NCBI GenBank assembly: GCA_963971305.1
Contig: OZ020317.1
Coordinates: 11,674,001 to 11,738,000, forward strand
Direction of reading: 5' to 3'
Length of the DNA: 64,000 nt
Origin: Arcuatula senhousia
Taxonomy: Eukaryota > Mollusca > Bivalvia > Mytilida > Mytilidae
The notes below the pieces were generated by a model. It saw only the letters and a list, made by a program, of their open reading frames with translations. It was not told the origin of the DNA and searched no databases. The position numbers and the translations under genes were made by a program. Below, in pieces: positions 38,001 through 49,100 of this stretch. How positions within the stretch are numbered: position 1 is the stretch's first letter; each line of letters opens with the position of its first letter.

Positions 38001-39972
38001 CCTCCATTCAAACATCAACTCACATTTTAACTTGGCATAATAATAAATTATACTTAAAGAATTATATCATACCTGACTCAGCATCACTCAGTACTACAGT
38101 TGGTGGCATTATCTCTTTGACTTTTGATTCCAACAAGCTGCAGAATCTTCTTCTTGAAGTCAAATTCTCTAGCAACTGAAATGTCTTGTCTACAGCTTTG
38201 TAGTGGGTAACATTTAGACTGAACTGAAAAAAGAAATTAAGCAATTAAACAATATGGTAATAATGTCATTACTGTGATAACCTTATACCGGTAATGCTTG
38301 TTTTATATTTATTCAAAATAAATGATTGAAATGATTACATAAAATAATTGAACCAACAAACATATATACCATGCATACTTCAAATACAAATTAAGGAATA
38401 TTGATACTTCTGCTCATTCAAAAATTCATCACCGGAGCTAACATCTCAACGTTCATATTTTAACAATGCATTCTTCCATAGGGATATGCATGTATCTATT
38501 TTTTTTTTAAATTGGTTTGGTTCAGTTAAAATTTCTCTTTCTTATTCTATGGGTCATCTATTTTAACCATTAACAATTAATTGTCTGGTATGGTTGAGCA
38601 TAATAAAAGGTGTCTTTTTAGTTTACATTTAAAAAGAAATCAAAATATTTAAAGATATAAGGGTCCTATAGACACAAAGTTCAGAGTTGGTCAGTCACGG
38701 TCACAGAATTTCCTTTTCAGTAGTATACATAAGTACATATACTGATTATGACAATTAATAATAATAATAATAATGTTTATTAGAGTGCAAAGCATATATA
38801 TTACAAACAGTAAACATACAGATCATTCAATACATTGACTGTATACAAATAATATCTATATGGAATGACATTATTAAAAATAGACAAAGAGACACAACTA
38901 AAATATAAAAAAGAAATACTTTGAGAACAGCAGATCATTAATCAAGGAATTACAGTAGTGAACTAGAAGGATAAAATGGGCTAGCACCCAAGGATAACCC
39001 ACAAAAGCTACATTGAAGAGCTTATTTCCAGTGGGGTCCTAACTATTGAATTGAACTGGCCATACCGGCCCAACCAAACCAAAATTCCCAGTCACTGTAT
39101 ACCTGCTTCAAAAATTTGACATCCTGTGACTACCACATCTGAGGCACGGACCATTTGATTATCTGAGGGGGCTGGGATTTCACCTCGACCAAGGAATCTT
39201 TTCGCCTGCCACATTATTTTTTAATGCGAGAAAATTTGTTGCAAAATCTGTATATATTATCTCCCCTTAGTGGCTAAGACAAAAAAAACCCAGAAATAGT
39301 AACCGGTACCGTGCCAAAAATACATTAGGACTTTATAAAGTCTTTAAAAGTCGAAACATACATTAAATAACACAAGCACTAGTGAGCTTAAAAATCGACT
39401 TCATTTCGTGTTCTCCTATATAGAGGATAAATCCTAATAACATTTGCAATTTGCATGATAATTATTTGTCCCTATATTGATACATGTACCTATAGTATAT
39501 TTTTATATAGCTCTTTGCTTCATCAAAGTAAATTTACAAAATTTTATCCAAACCATATATTGATATTGATTATTAGAGTACATACATATCTATATCCAAA
39601 TTAAATGGAATTAAATATCATAAAAAAAAAGATTATATTAAAAAATCACGAAAATGAATCAGATAAAAATATCAAGAACTTGCAAATATATCAGAAAATG
39701 ATGTCCTTATATATCCTGACCCCAAAGTTCGCCACACAACCTGTACAACGATCGTACACCCTAAGTGTATATTATGTTGTTGTAGAAATAAATATTTAAA
39801 AAAGTAAACTCACCGTCTTTTCTCCAGTACATTTGACTGCAACTAGATGTTCTGTTTCTGTTGAATCTACAGACTGAACGGACAACGGTGCTGACAGTGA
39901 CTCAGGAACGTCCGTTGATACCAGACTCAGGTCAGCTGTGTTAACAACTGTAAACCACCAAACACCCGACAT
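29074..39972 (-). CDS. 13-exon gene: coiled-coil protein with C-terminal Tudor-like domain (412 aa)
   Basis: Exons, 5' to 3' on the minus strand: 39,972-39,814; 38,223-38,073; 37,530-37,478; 36,752-36,642; 36,113-35,853; 35,467-35,423; 34,993-34,913; 32,550-32,489; 31,772-31,712; 31,159-31,130; 30,556-30,494; 29,841-29,748; 29,141-29,074. All introns are GT-AG, the lengths sum to 1,239 nt and the frame never breaks. The N-terminus (MSGVWWFTVVNTADLSLVST) and the Cys-rich middle (CSCLPDCC near residue 175) match no family I know. Residues 261-287 form a leucine zipper: Leu 266, 273, 280 and Asn 263, 270, 277 repeat every seven. A KRAR basic patch follows at about 320. Residues about 364-410 (GEEVLAYWEPDDEWCDAKIV, then YFIRYFDNY) fit a Tudor/chromatin-reader barrel with aromatic-cage candidates W372, W378, Y396 and Y400. 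The likely role is nuclear and chromatin- or RNP-associated, which is inference. It lies inside the 35-kb inverted-repeat interval, divergent from the DUF7869-like gene. Confidence 0.8.
29560..29735. repeat. Intronic fragment of a dispersed repeat
   Basis: TGCTGGTTTTGCCTTTGTTC ... GACTTTGGAATGACCCATTG resembles window positions 25-90. It lies in the last intron of the Tudor-like gene. Confidence 0.45.
31992..32452. mobile_element. Small TATGCCC-ended intronic repeat
   Basis: TTTTATGCCCTCAAGATAAC at the left and TTATGGGCATA at the right form short inverted ends. The inside has CGTCCGTCTG and AACTTGGTAGGCC words resembling other bivalve repeats in this window. It is non-coding and lies in the intron between exons 8 and 9 of the Tudor-like gene. 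Confidence 0.5.
33162..34845 (-). mobile_element. Complete hairpin-ended repeat with eight ~157-bp units, intronic
   Basis: Both ends are present. The 3' tail is at 33,162 (ACAAGAGGCTCCCAGGAGCC, inverted) and the 5' stem-loop is at about 34,810-34,842. Eight units of 154-165 bp, marked by AAGCAAGCAACAGCTAATCT, are highly similar to each other. A CGACGACAGACGACGACG minisatellite precedes the 5' hairpin. The 5' stem is TGGACC-GAA-GGTCCA where other copies have TGACCC-GAA-GGGTCA, so both sides changed together. It lies in the intron between exons 7 and 8 of the Tudor-like gene, with the repeat's own forward orientation matching transcription. Confidence 0.85.
35515..35625. repeat. Dispersed repeat fragment shared with the 20.8-23.2 kb element
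   Basis: AGACTGCTGGCTGTTCTACG, TTGCTATTTGTTTATGTT and ACTTATTCCACATCTCAATA match 21,300-21,320 joined to 22,620-22,680. This copy shows the uninterrupted state. Intronic, between exons 5 and 6 of the Tudor-like gene. Confidence 0.55.
38757..38776. repeat. (AAT)n microsatellite
   Basis: Six or seven AAT units lie in the first intron of the Tudor-like gene. They are followed by gene-free AT-rich sequence to 39,813. Confidence 0.6.
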
Positions 39973-40092
39973 TGCTTAGAAGAACGAAAGGTTATGTAAT
40001 TGTAAAGATGCGAGTGAAAAGGAGACAGACGAGAAGGAAATTTCAGAATTAAATAAAGCCGATGAACCGCCCATAAACAGTGCTGTTACATG

Positions 40093-40169
40093 ATTGGTTT
40101 ATCTTTCCAGGTAAATCCTACGCCACACCCATTGCACGTGTGTTCTTACCTGTACTGCGTTCTTATTGG
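40093..40169 (-). promoter_or_regulatory. Two CCAAT boxes upstream of the Tudor-like gene
   Basis: ATTGG at 40,093-40,097 and 40,165-40,169 reads CCAAT in the gene's direction, about 120 and 195 bases upstream of its ATG. There is no TATA box in a convincing place. The boxes lie in a locally less AT-rich 200-bp stretch. This is suggestive only, since CCAAT is short. Confidence 0.3.
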
Positions 40170-40500
40170 CTAATTATTTAGACGTAGACGCTAATTTGAT
40201 CTTAACATGCTGTCTTGTATTTCTTTTATTTTAATTATTTTTACTTTTAAAATTACTTTAATTAATTTAAATTTATTCATTTTTTATTTTATTATTAATT
40301 TCTTTATTTTTTATTTATCATCATCATAAGATAAGATAAATTGTAGTCGGGTTATTAGTTCAATTTGCCATCAGAGCTCTAACTTGTCGTAGAATTATCG
40401 ATAATCAGATCTATTTCGATATCTATATCTTTCAGAAACTTGTCCAACTTTTATTATTCTGGTGTCGTTTGCAATTTTTGCTGTTGTTGTTAGCGTGTTT

Positions 40501-40745
40501 AGTTACTAATTAAATCGAAGAGAACAAAGCTTGTGTAAATCTTGCAATGAGATAGAAGAAAAATTCCATTTCTTTTTACATTGCAAAGTAAATGAAGCAC
40601 TAAAGTCAAAATGTTTATATAATATTGAACATGGGCGGATGGATGGTCTTAAGAAAAGAGGCGTCATTGCCAAAACTGCAAACTTTGTCATGAAAATGAC
40701 TTTGTTTTTTCCCACTTTTGACACTTTTCATCAAGATAATTAAAA
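40501..40745 (+). pseudogene. LINE ORF2 C-terminal tail fragment
   Basis: The frame contains CKSCNEIEEKFHFFLHCKVN, the C-x2-C-...-H-x4-C motif that closes many non-LTR retrotransposon ORF2 proteins. No reverse-transcriptase motifs remain. It lies just upstream of the Tudor-like gene, in the shared central region. Confidence 0.5.
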
Positions 40746-43015
40746 TTCTCCGGTTCAAGGGTGCACGGGGTGGCGTACTTACGCTTCTTACGCCTCCCCC
40801 CGCCGAATCCGCCACTGTTGAATGAAAGACCATTAAGAATGATAATAATTTATTTATTGGATTTTAAACCCATAACATCTGAAGATTAAATGTTAAGAAA
40901 TCATTAGATCTTATCAGGAAGTGAGATAAATATAATAGATTAAAAAAAATATCTGTTTTGATTACATTTCAAAATTAATTGTTATTGTTCATGTGTCCAG
41001 TCTACAATAAATGGAGTAAAAAACTGTTTTCTGTTTTTTGAGCTGAACCTAACCCGAATAATACTGTGGTTATATTTCATTTCCGACGGTCGCTCCGCCG
41101 ATGTATATACGTAAACGGAAAGGGCATGAATTATTCGATTTAAGCTGAACCATGATAGATCTGAATATGTAATAATCAGTATATATATATACATGATATA
41201 TATATGGCTGAACTAAGTCGTAATGTACTAGATATAACCTGAGAAAATCATATCGAAGAGAATCGAATCAAATATGAAATGACTGAAAAATAACAGTGTC
41301 GTTATTGTGAAGATCTCGGATCCTCTCGATTAAACTCTGGTGTTTCTTCAGTATATTCAAATATCAAAGTATCTTTAGATAGCTGATGTTCTCGTTTATT
41401 CATTATTTGTAATTTAATAAAATGTAAAGGATGGTGAAAAATGAAAAAAAAAATCACCACGCGAACAGACTGATATTTGTCACAATAAGCAAATTTCCTT
41501 TTCGATCGAGAGTTACATGTATCGGCCAGCGGGCGTTCTGTTAATACAGGAAATTGACCTACTGACTGACTGGGGAGTTTAACGTCGTGACTTTACCTAG
41601 ATATTAGGTCAGCGACGTAAAAGGAAATATTGACCAACTTCAAACTGTTAAATATAGTTGACCGGGATTTATCATATTACCTTCAAATTTCACCTGAATA
41701 TTCTCGAATCATTTTGCTATTTAAAAGTACTGATAACTGAGATAATTAAACTAAATTCGATATAATTTTCTCAGTGATAATTATACTTTATTATAACTGA
41801 GGTAAATTATTTGATATGAATTAAATGAATTGGATTTTAAGAGGTCTATTTCTAAGTTTGAATTTGCAAGATACACTCTTTCCATCGATGTATAACATAA
41901 ACATAACATAACATATCTTTTATTTCCAATCAGGAGCCCACTGGGAGCAAGAAGAGCTGTACATATATAGAGGAAAAGAACATAATTGTATATATTTCAT
42001 ATGTACGATTCCATTAAGAAAAAGTTTACTCGCTTATAATGCAAAAGCCTATTTCAACAATAAAATATTTTATCAGATATAAATAACGTCTTTTAAAACG
42101 TTCATGTCTGACTTTAATAAAATAATATTTTTTTTAAAATTATTATTATTTTCGTTTGACCATCATGAGGTTCAATATAATTGTTCCGAAAATTAGCAAT
42201 ACCCTGGTGTGGACTGGTTTCCTGTACATAGCAGTCTGCTGGTTTTTTTTTCACAAAATTTGATACTTAAAGTATTATGTAAATATGTTTAACTATTTGG
42301 ATTTTGGTCTGTGAATGCAACAGTTTGTAATCATCAGTGCTGATGTAGACTGCATACCTTAAGAAGAAGAAGACCGGGAAAATACAAATGATGTAAGATC
42401 GGCATAAGTGATATAAATTTTACATTGACATAATTGGGTCTATGGTTTGGGGGATTTTTTTTTAAGTTGCATTTATGGCTATGGTACCAAAAAAGTTAGT
42501 TTACTCACTGAAAATGCTTGATCTTGATTTGCCAGTTATAGTTAGTTTTTCACAACGGTTTAGTTTTGGGTGGGTTTGAAAAGGATTTATTTCCCTCCAG
42601 ACAAGCCTCTTAACAAATACTAAACAATTTGATGAAAAGGATCTTGTGGCATCCCCTCTCTTCTTCAGGGATCTCTTGAATAAGGATAAGCTAGCTGCTT
42701 GGATTGTCATTTCACCAAGGCTATATTCCATTGGTCCACCACTCAGTGGCAAAAGTTGAACTTTCACCCCATGTAAATATGGAAAATTAATATAAATAGT
42801 AATTTAAAGCATGATTGAGCTTAACAATTGCTAACCCAATTAACTTGCTTGATTGACTTGGTACTTGCATAAGATCTTATCAGTCTTGTTTCTGTGTGAT
42901 TTTGCATGCATGCATGTAATGTATGAAAAACTTGATAAGACTGTTTTCATTTTTTTTTAAAGTTCAATACTATTTTCCACAGTATAAAACAGAAAAGCTA
43001 GATGTGGAGGGAACA
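40746..43015. other. Central intergenic stretch between the divergent genes
   Basis: Mostly featureless AT-rich DNA. A TATATA run occurs near 41,180-41,205. An 88-codon minus-strand frame at 42,501-42,767 has mixed composition but no recognised domain. I leave it uncalled. Confidence 0.4.
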
Positions 43016-43019
43016 TATT

Positions 43020-43601
43020 CTTGGAACACTTTTGCCAAAAATATTTTGGAAGAAACTAATATATAAAAACACCAGATAGCAAACTGGGATCCAATAAAGA
43101 AATTAGGTCATGTTAAAAAAATAATTAAAGACAATGTGACTGAATATTATAAAAAAAATAACTATTAGCAAAATAGAAAATTTAACAGAAGACAATTATA
43201 GGTTATTCTTATATAAAAGTATTTAAGTTACAAAAAATCAAATGGAGTTTTACTTAAAACATCAAAATAAAAAAGTATGTCAAAACATAACAAAGTGAAT
43301 TAGTGACCATCAATTAATTATTGAATCTGGTAGATATCTAAAAATTCCCAGACATTTGAGACTATGTGAAACCTGTAATGCTTTAGATGATGAGCAACAT
43401 TTCTTTTTAAATTGTATAATTAACAAAAAAGAAAGGGATACATTTCTTAAAAACCTTTTAGATTGGTATCCAAATTTTGATCTTCTTAACAATAACAAAA
43501 AACTAACAAAAATTTTAAACCCGTCAACACCTGAAGAAATTGGGATTGGTGTCTCTTTTAATTATAGATCGGTCATTAGAACTGAGGAAGGGAGACCATA
43601 G
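43020..43601 (+). pseudogene. Second LINE ORF2 C-terminal fragment
   Basis: Across short frame breaks it reads SWNTFAKN, then SDHQLIIESGRYLKIPRHLR, then LCETCNALDDEQHFFLNC, and ends near EIGIGVSFNY. The C-x2-C ... H-x4-C tail and the preceding GRY-x-x-IP-x-x-x-RLC motif are typical of LINE ORF2 C-termini. It is not the same sequence as the fragment at 40,501. Confidence 0.6.
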
Positions 43602-44928
43602 TTAGTCTTGACATTTGTCAACGCTGTCTATGTTATTGTTCCATTATTGAATATAAAATGTATATATTACTAACTATACATGCTATATGTTTGTTTCATA
43701 TTCTATATTAGACGATATTGAGATAAGTGTACACGACACAACAAACAAACATACATCAATTCAAAAAATCACAACGGAAAACAGCAAGCAGTCTTCTGCT
43801 TACCGTCTTGCATTGGCCCAAGACTTATAACACAATACAAAAGTTTCAAAACCGATCCCTAAATCATCAACGAAAGACCCAATTCTTGACAACCTTCCCC
43901 CTATTGATAAGCTTGCACAAAGCATACATATAAAACACACTGTAAAACTCAATCGACAAAAGTTCAATTCAACAAGAGAGAACCTAAGACAAAATACTGT
44001 ACGAAAACAACAAGACAAGGAGGAACTCTCTTGAGAACACTCGAAGTTACTGACAACTAGCTAAGAAACATTTATCGGTGGTTTTTGTCAATTTGTTACT
44101 ATCCATGTATGTCATTGTCATTGTTTTGTACTTTATGCCATGACTGTACTAGTCTATAGTCATGATAGTTGCATTAATAAATAAATAAATATAAAATGAA
44201 CGTGAATCAGTTGCCAATGACATAGTAACATGTAGAAAAATTACAGAACAAATAAGGTAGTGAACATGGTCTGAATATTTTTATTTTAATTTAGTTTTAT
44301 GACTTGATGTGAAAATGAACACTGCATGCATTTGTATTATAAAATATAATCTTATCATGAACAAGAAGGATAGGGCTTTTAAATTCTTGTCTGCATCAAG
44401 TTGTTGCAAATGCAATAATATGCATAATTGTTACTACATATAAATAATAATATTTCCAAATTTAATAGTAATATTTTTATGCATAGCATTATTTAAACTA
44501 ACATTACAGTTTTTTTTAATTTAATTTGATTACAATTGCTGTATTATTTGAAAGAAAAAGTAATTAAGTGTCATAATGTAATAATTATTACCTTTCCTTT
44601 ATTAGCTATTTTATTACACCATGCGATGAACATGATAAATTCAATGCACTAATTATCAAATTTCTTTTACCACCTTTTATGGTCTTGTGTATATAAATAT
44701 ACACAACAGGTGTGAAATCTTGTCTCCTCACATCCTGTGTATGTCTAGGTAAATATTTATGACCATGTTAATTGATGATTCTTTGATTTGTTTTTAATCC
44801 CTATAATAAAACAGTTCACTGTAATTTTCTCTCTAATTTATCAAATAAGCTAATAAAATTCAGGGTCTTTTGAACTTTCTTTGCTGATCTTCATTTTGAA
44901 AACAGATTTGAAGCTAAAGGTGTCAAAG
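43602..44928. other. Upstream region of the DUF7869-like gene
   Basis: About 43,720-44,200 looks like the 3' tail of a retroelement, ending in an (AAATA)n-like run near 44,180. The remainder is AT-rich. No TATA box or initiator can be defined with confidence. The first coding exon starts at 44,929. Confidence 0.35.
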
Positions 44929-46088
44929 ATGCCACCAAAGCTTAAAGGTATTTATTGACTTGTTTAGATGATAAAACATGTAAAAAGTGTATCTATAAAT
45001 GAAATTATAGATTGGCAATAATTATGACTATCGTTTTGTGTATTTTTTTAAATAGTATTATCAAAGATTATTATTCTACTTATCAAGTAAACATGTGTAA
45101 TTGATAATGTCTTAATATCAAAAAGCAAAAAAGCATTTATGTGCAAATAAAAATCTTTTGGGTTGACATAAATTTATATGAATTTTTAAAGCAAGTCCAT
45201 CTTTTAAATAGTTATTGGTTATTACAGTTATAACACACATAAAATATGGAATGAACTTGAGCAAATTTTTTAACATTTACTACATGTATAACAAAGCCAC
45301 TTATACTTATTTAGTGTCCAGAAAGCACCCTCTATATTTGCTTTGAACAGTTTAGACATTCAAATACGATTTTTATTAACATGTATGAAATCAAGTTAGC
45401 CATATTTTTTCTGCCAATAACTGCAACCTGCAAATCTGTCCAACATCATCCTCTGAGTCTCATACTAAAACACCACAAGTTTTGCAATTTGTTCTATTTT
45501 GCATTTGTTTTTAGCCTAAAACATTAGTTTTAGTGATATGTAGGAAATGTGCAACTGCATTCTAAAATCACATCATTTATGCACCCCTAAACACTTTTCA
45601 CAGCTTATTTTTTACATAAATCTGATGTTTTGGGGTTTATTTTGTATGCTTTTTATTTTACTTAAACAATTTTAACCCCATTTGCTTTCAATATTTTATT
45701 TTCTTTCATAAAAAATTCTCATGCCCATATTACTACCCCACTATAAGACTAAAATGACTTATTTTCTGTCTGTGAATATGGCACAGGTCATTAATTGTAA
45801 ACCGTGCACTTATTGCACTCTAACTCAAGGGACATAAGGCAGCAACCATTTGAAATTCTGGGGGGAGGTGGTATGGATTTTAGCCCCTCGACAATTTATG
45901 AGAGATGAAGATTTTTATTTTGAACAAGACACCGAAAACAATTTTTTTATTCACAATTGTATTTATGCTGTGTAGTCCAGGCACACGAAAACAATTATTT
46001 TTTTTTCTGACTGTGAATATGCATTGGACAATTCATTTTTTTTTCCCAAAAAAATTGAAAATAAAATCTTTTTTTTTTTTAAATCAAT

Positions 46089-46131
<43 letters not shown>

Positions 46132-49100
46132 AATTTCAAATGGTTGCTGCCTAATGTTTTTACCGTAATTTCAATCAAAAGTTTTGTTAAATTCTATGAA
46201 ATGAAGAAGTTAAGCTTTTCAAGCAAAATTTATACCATACAACTAGCATTTTAAAGTGTTAAAAATTTCATTGTTATTAAAATCTGATCAATTTGAAACT
46301 TGGCATAGTAGTTGGAAAATATCTATTCTATAGAAAAATATTTTATTTGATTGTTCAAGGCTTATTTGAGGACTATTAGGTAGGAGACCACAGATAGCCC
46401 CCTTAAATTTTCGTTGCCCAATAAAATAGTCCCTATAAAAACATAGTATTTCAATAAATTCATTGCAGTGTTTTTTGTTGTTGTTGTTGTCATTACCAGA
46501 TCCTAAGATCGCAATGGAAGAGGGAGGTTTTGTGCCATAAAACCTGGTTCAACCCACCATTTGGTATGAAATGCCTGCACCAAGTCAGGACCATTACTAT
46601 CCACTACATGCATTTCTCCAGTATTAATGCTTTGTTTTTAACTAAGACTCGCAAAAATAAATACACATGTAGCTGCAAAAATGCTCTCTGACAGAAAAAT
46701 GGGAAATAAAGTAGCCATGAAAATAAGTTGGTTTCCAGTATTAGATAGAGAAAAGCTGTTGCTTGCCTAAATGTTAAACTCTAGAAAAGTCTCCATAGTT
46801 TATGTTGCAAGTTAAATTTTTGTCATGCACGAAGTGGATGCAAAATTGAGGAAATTATTCTCTTGACATTGCTATTATTAAAATATTAAAATATAATGCT
46901 GTATTATCATCAAGAAGTGTCTCTAAACAATATTTCTTTTGTAGGTGTGTCTGCACTGGTGCATATACCAGATAACAATGTTATATATAGTTCAGATGAA
47001 AATGTTCCTACAGAATCAGAAATTATATACAGCTCAGATGAAGACACTACCACAGGTACATTTTACTGTAATAAATTATGGTACAGTATAATCCATATTA
47101 AGAATATGTATGCTATAAGCTCACATATCCTTGATTAAGCTTATGTTGTCTCTTTGTTTCTGTCATTTGAAACTCTTAAGCTAAAGGTAAGCGTATACCA
47201 TTATATTGTTTCCAGCTAATCCTTGTTCTTTTTTTAGCTCATATATACACTCTGAAAAAAGTTAAGCACCACCCTATTATTTTTTTTAAAGTCTAGCTAT
47301 TTAGCCCTTTTTATAAATCCCAAATGAATGAGAGCCCAATTTTTAAGTTATATCTTTTAGAATGTGTTCTTAATGTTAATTTCCACCAAAATGTTTGAAC
47401 AAGATATGGTCATCCACTTTGAAATGCTAACTCAAATCAAACCACAAAAAAATGACTAAAACCGTCCTGACAAAAACTTTCAAGAAACAACATGAACAAA
47501 TGTGTTTTTGTACATTTAAAGTTATGCATTTAAACAGACGGTCCAATATCCAATAGGTTATCATACTGGGAAGAGATTTTTTGTAAAAAAAATAAAAGAA
47601 TATATCAATTGTGAGAGAAAAAGGGAGATTATTCGGTTTCGATGAAATTTTCAGCAAAAAACAGAAAAATGCAATTTTCTTGACAGAATTTTTAAATTAT
47701 TTTGGCTCAAATGTTTTGTAGAATATCTTTTAATCAACGTATCATTACTGGAGGTGAATGACGTTGTTCTTAATTTCAACTATCCATTTTTGCACATTTT
47801 GATTTTTTTGAAAAAATTGGATTTCTTCACTAAAATGTCACTTTTCTCGTTTAAATTTAAAAACAAACTGTTGTAATTATTCCAAACATATTCATATTTG
47901 ATACATGTTTTACTGACATGTTTTTTTTTAATGAAACGGCTGAAAAGTTCATTTTGAGTGCTATTTACCAGATTCACAAAAATCCCTCATTTTTTGAAAA
48001 TGACCTAAAAAGAAACATTTTTTGCAAAGTGTCGTGCTGGATGTTAGTAATAAAGGCAATTAATCAATATTAAACGTTAGGTTTTTATTTAACATGTGTT
48101 TTGAGAGAAAAAAATAGCATTTTACAAATTTCAGGTCCAAAATACAGCCAAAAAACAGGCTTATTTGAAAACAGCGTAGATTTCTTATGAAACGTTTGAA
48201 ACTCATTTTCGAGACTCCTAGTACTTTGCAATACTGATAATAATGATGGAGTTGTGTTAAAATCTTTGACATGAAAATTTACTGACTTTTTAACCATGTG
48301 AAAAAGGCTCCCAAAACTTGTTTTTTGCTTAGTCAAAATTAATAATGGCACGTATTAAAGAAGAGAGTTAAATGGCCAAATGAAAGTATGGCGTCAGATG
48401 CTTAACTTTTTTTGGAGTGTATATATAGTAATAGTATGAAAGGACAATTTAGCTGCATAAACATAGTCTGTTCATAATTTGATTTGGAAATTTTTAAAAT
48501 ATTGAAAGCCAAAATTATACAAATTTTGATATATTATTGCTTGGACAAACAAACCTGTTGTAAAAAAAACATAAACCTCAAGCAAAGTGTCAAGTTTCAC
48601 CATATACATGATCTTAGAAAATTAAAGCTAAAGAGAATTGAATCATACTGTTAAACATAAACAATTTGCCAAAAATAACAGAGTCGTCACTGTGAAAAAC
48701 TTGAGTAAACTTGTACGTGGAAATAGAAAATACAACTACATGTATATTGGTATCATTATATAACTTTTTATTTCTTTAAAAATCAAACAAAAACTATAGA
48801 TTCTCAGGAATGAAAATTGCAATTCTATGTGTTCTGATCTGTCACAATTAACAAAATCTCTTATCAGGGATTAATCAACAGAGGGTGTCAAATTTAAACA
48901 GGTTTAAAGTTAAAAACAACTTTATAATTTTAATTATCATAAAAAATCCTTTGTTTACAGGCCTGTCAAGTCTCATGTTTTATGAGCACTTCCATATCTC
49001 AAGAACTATAGGTCCTGGGTTGATGAAACTTGGGATGCATATGCCCCATTAGTAGGTTAGCACAGTTGCATCCCCATCTTTTGACCTTGACCTTCAGGCA

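Noticed and set aside
42501..42767. 88-codon minus-strand ORF with balanced composition in the central intergenic region.
   Set aside because: There is no recognised domain, no homologous copy in the window and no splice partners. It could be a repeat fragment; left uncalled.
45905..46254. Polyproline and polyglycine ORFs.
   Set aside because: They are translations of the poly-C run; no start context or flanking coding signal supports them.
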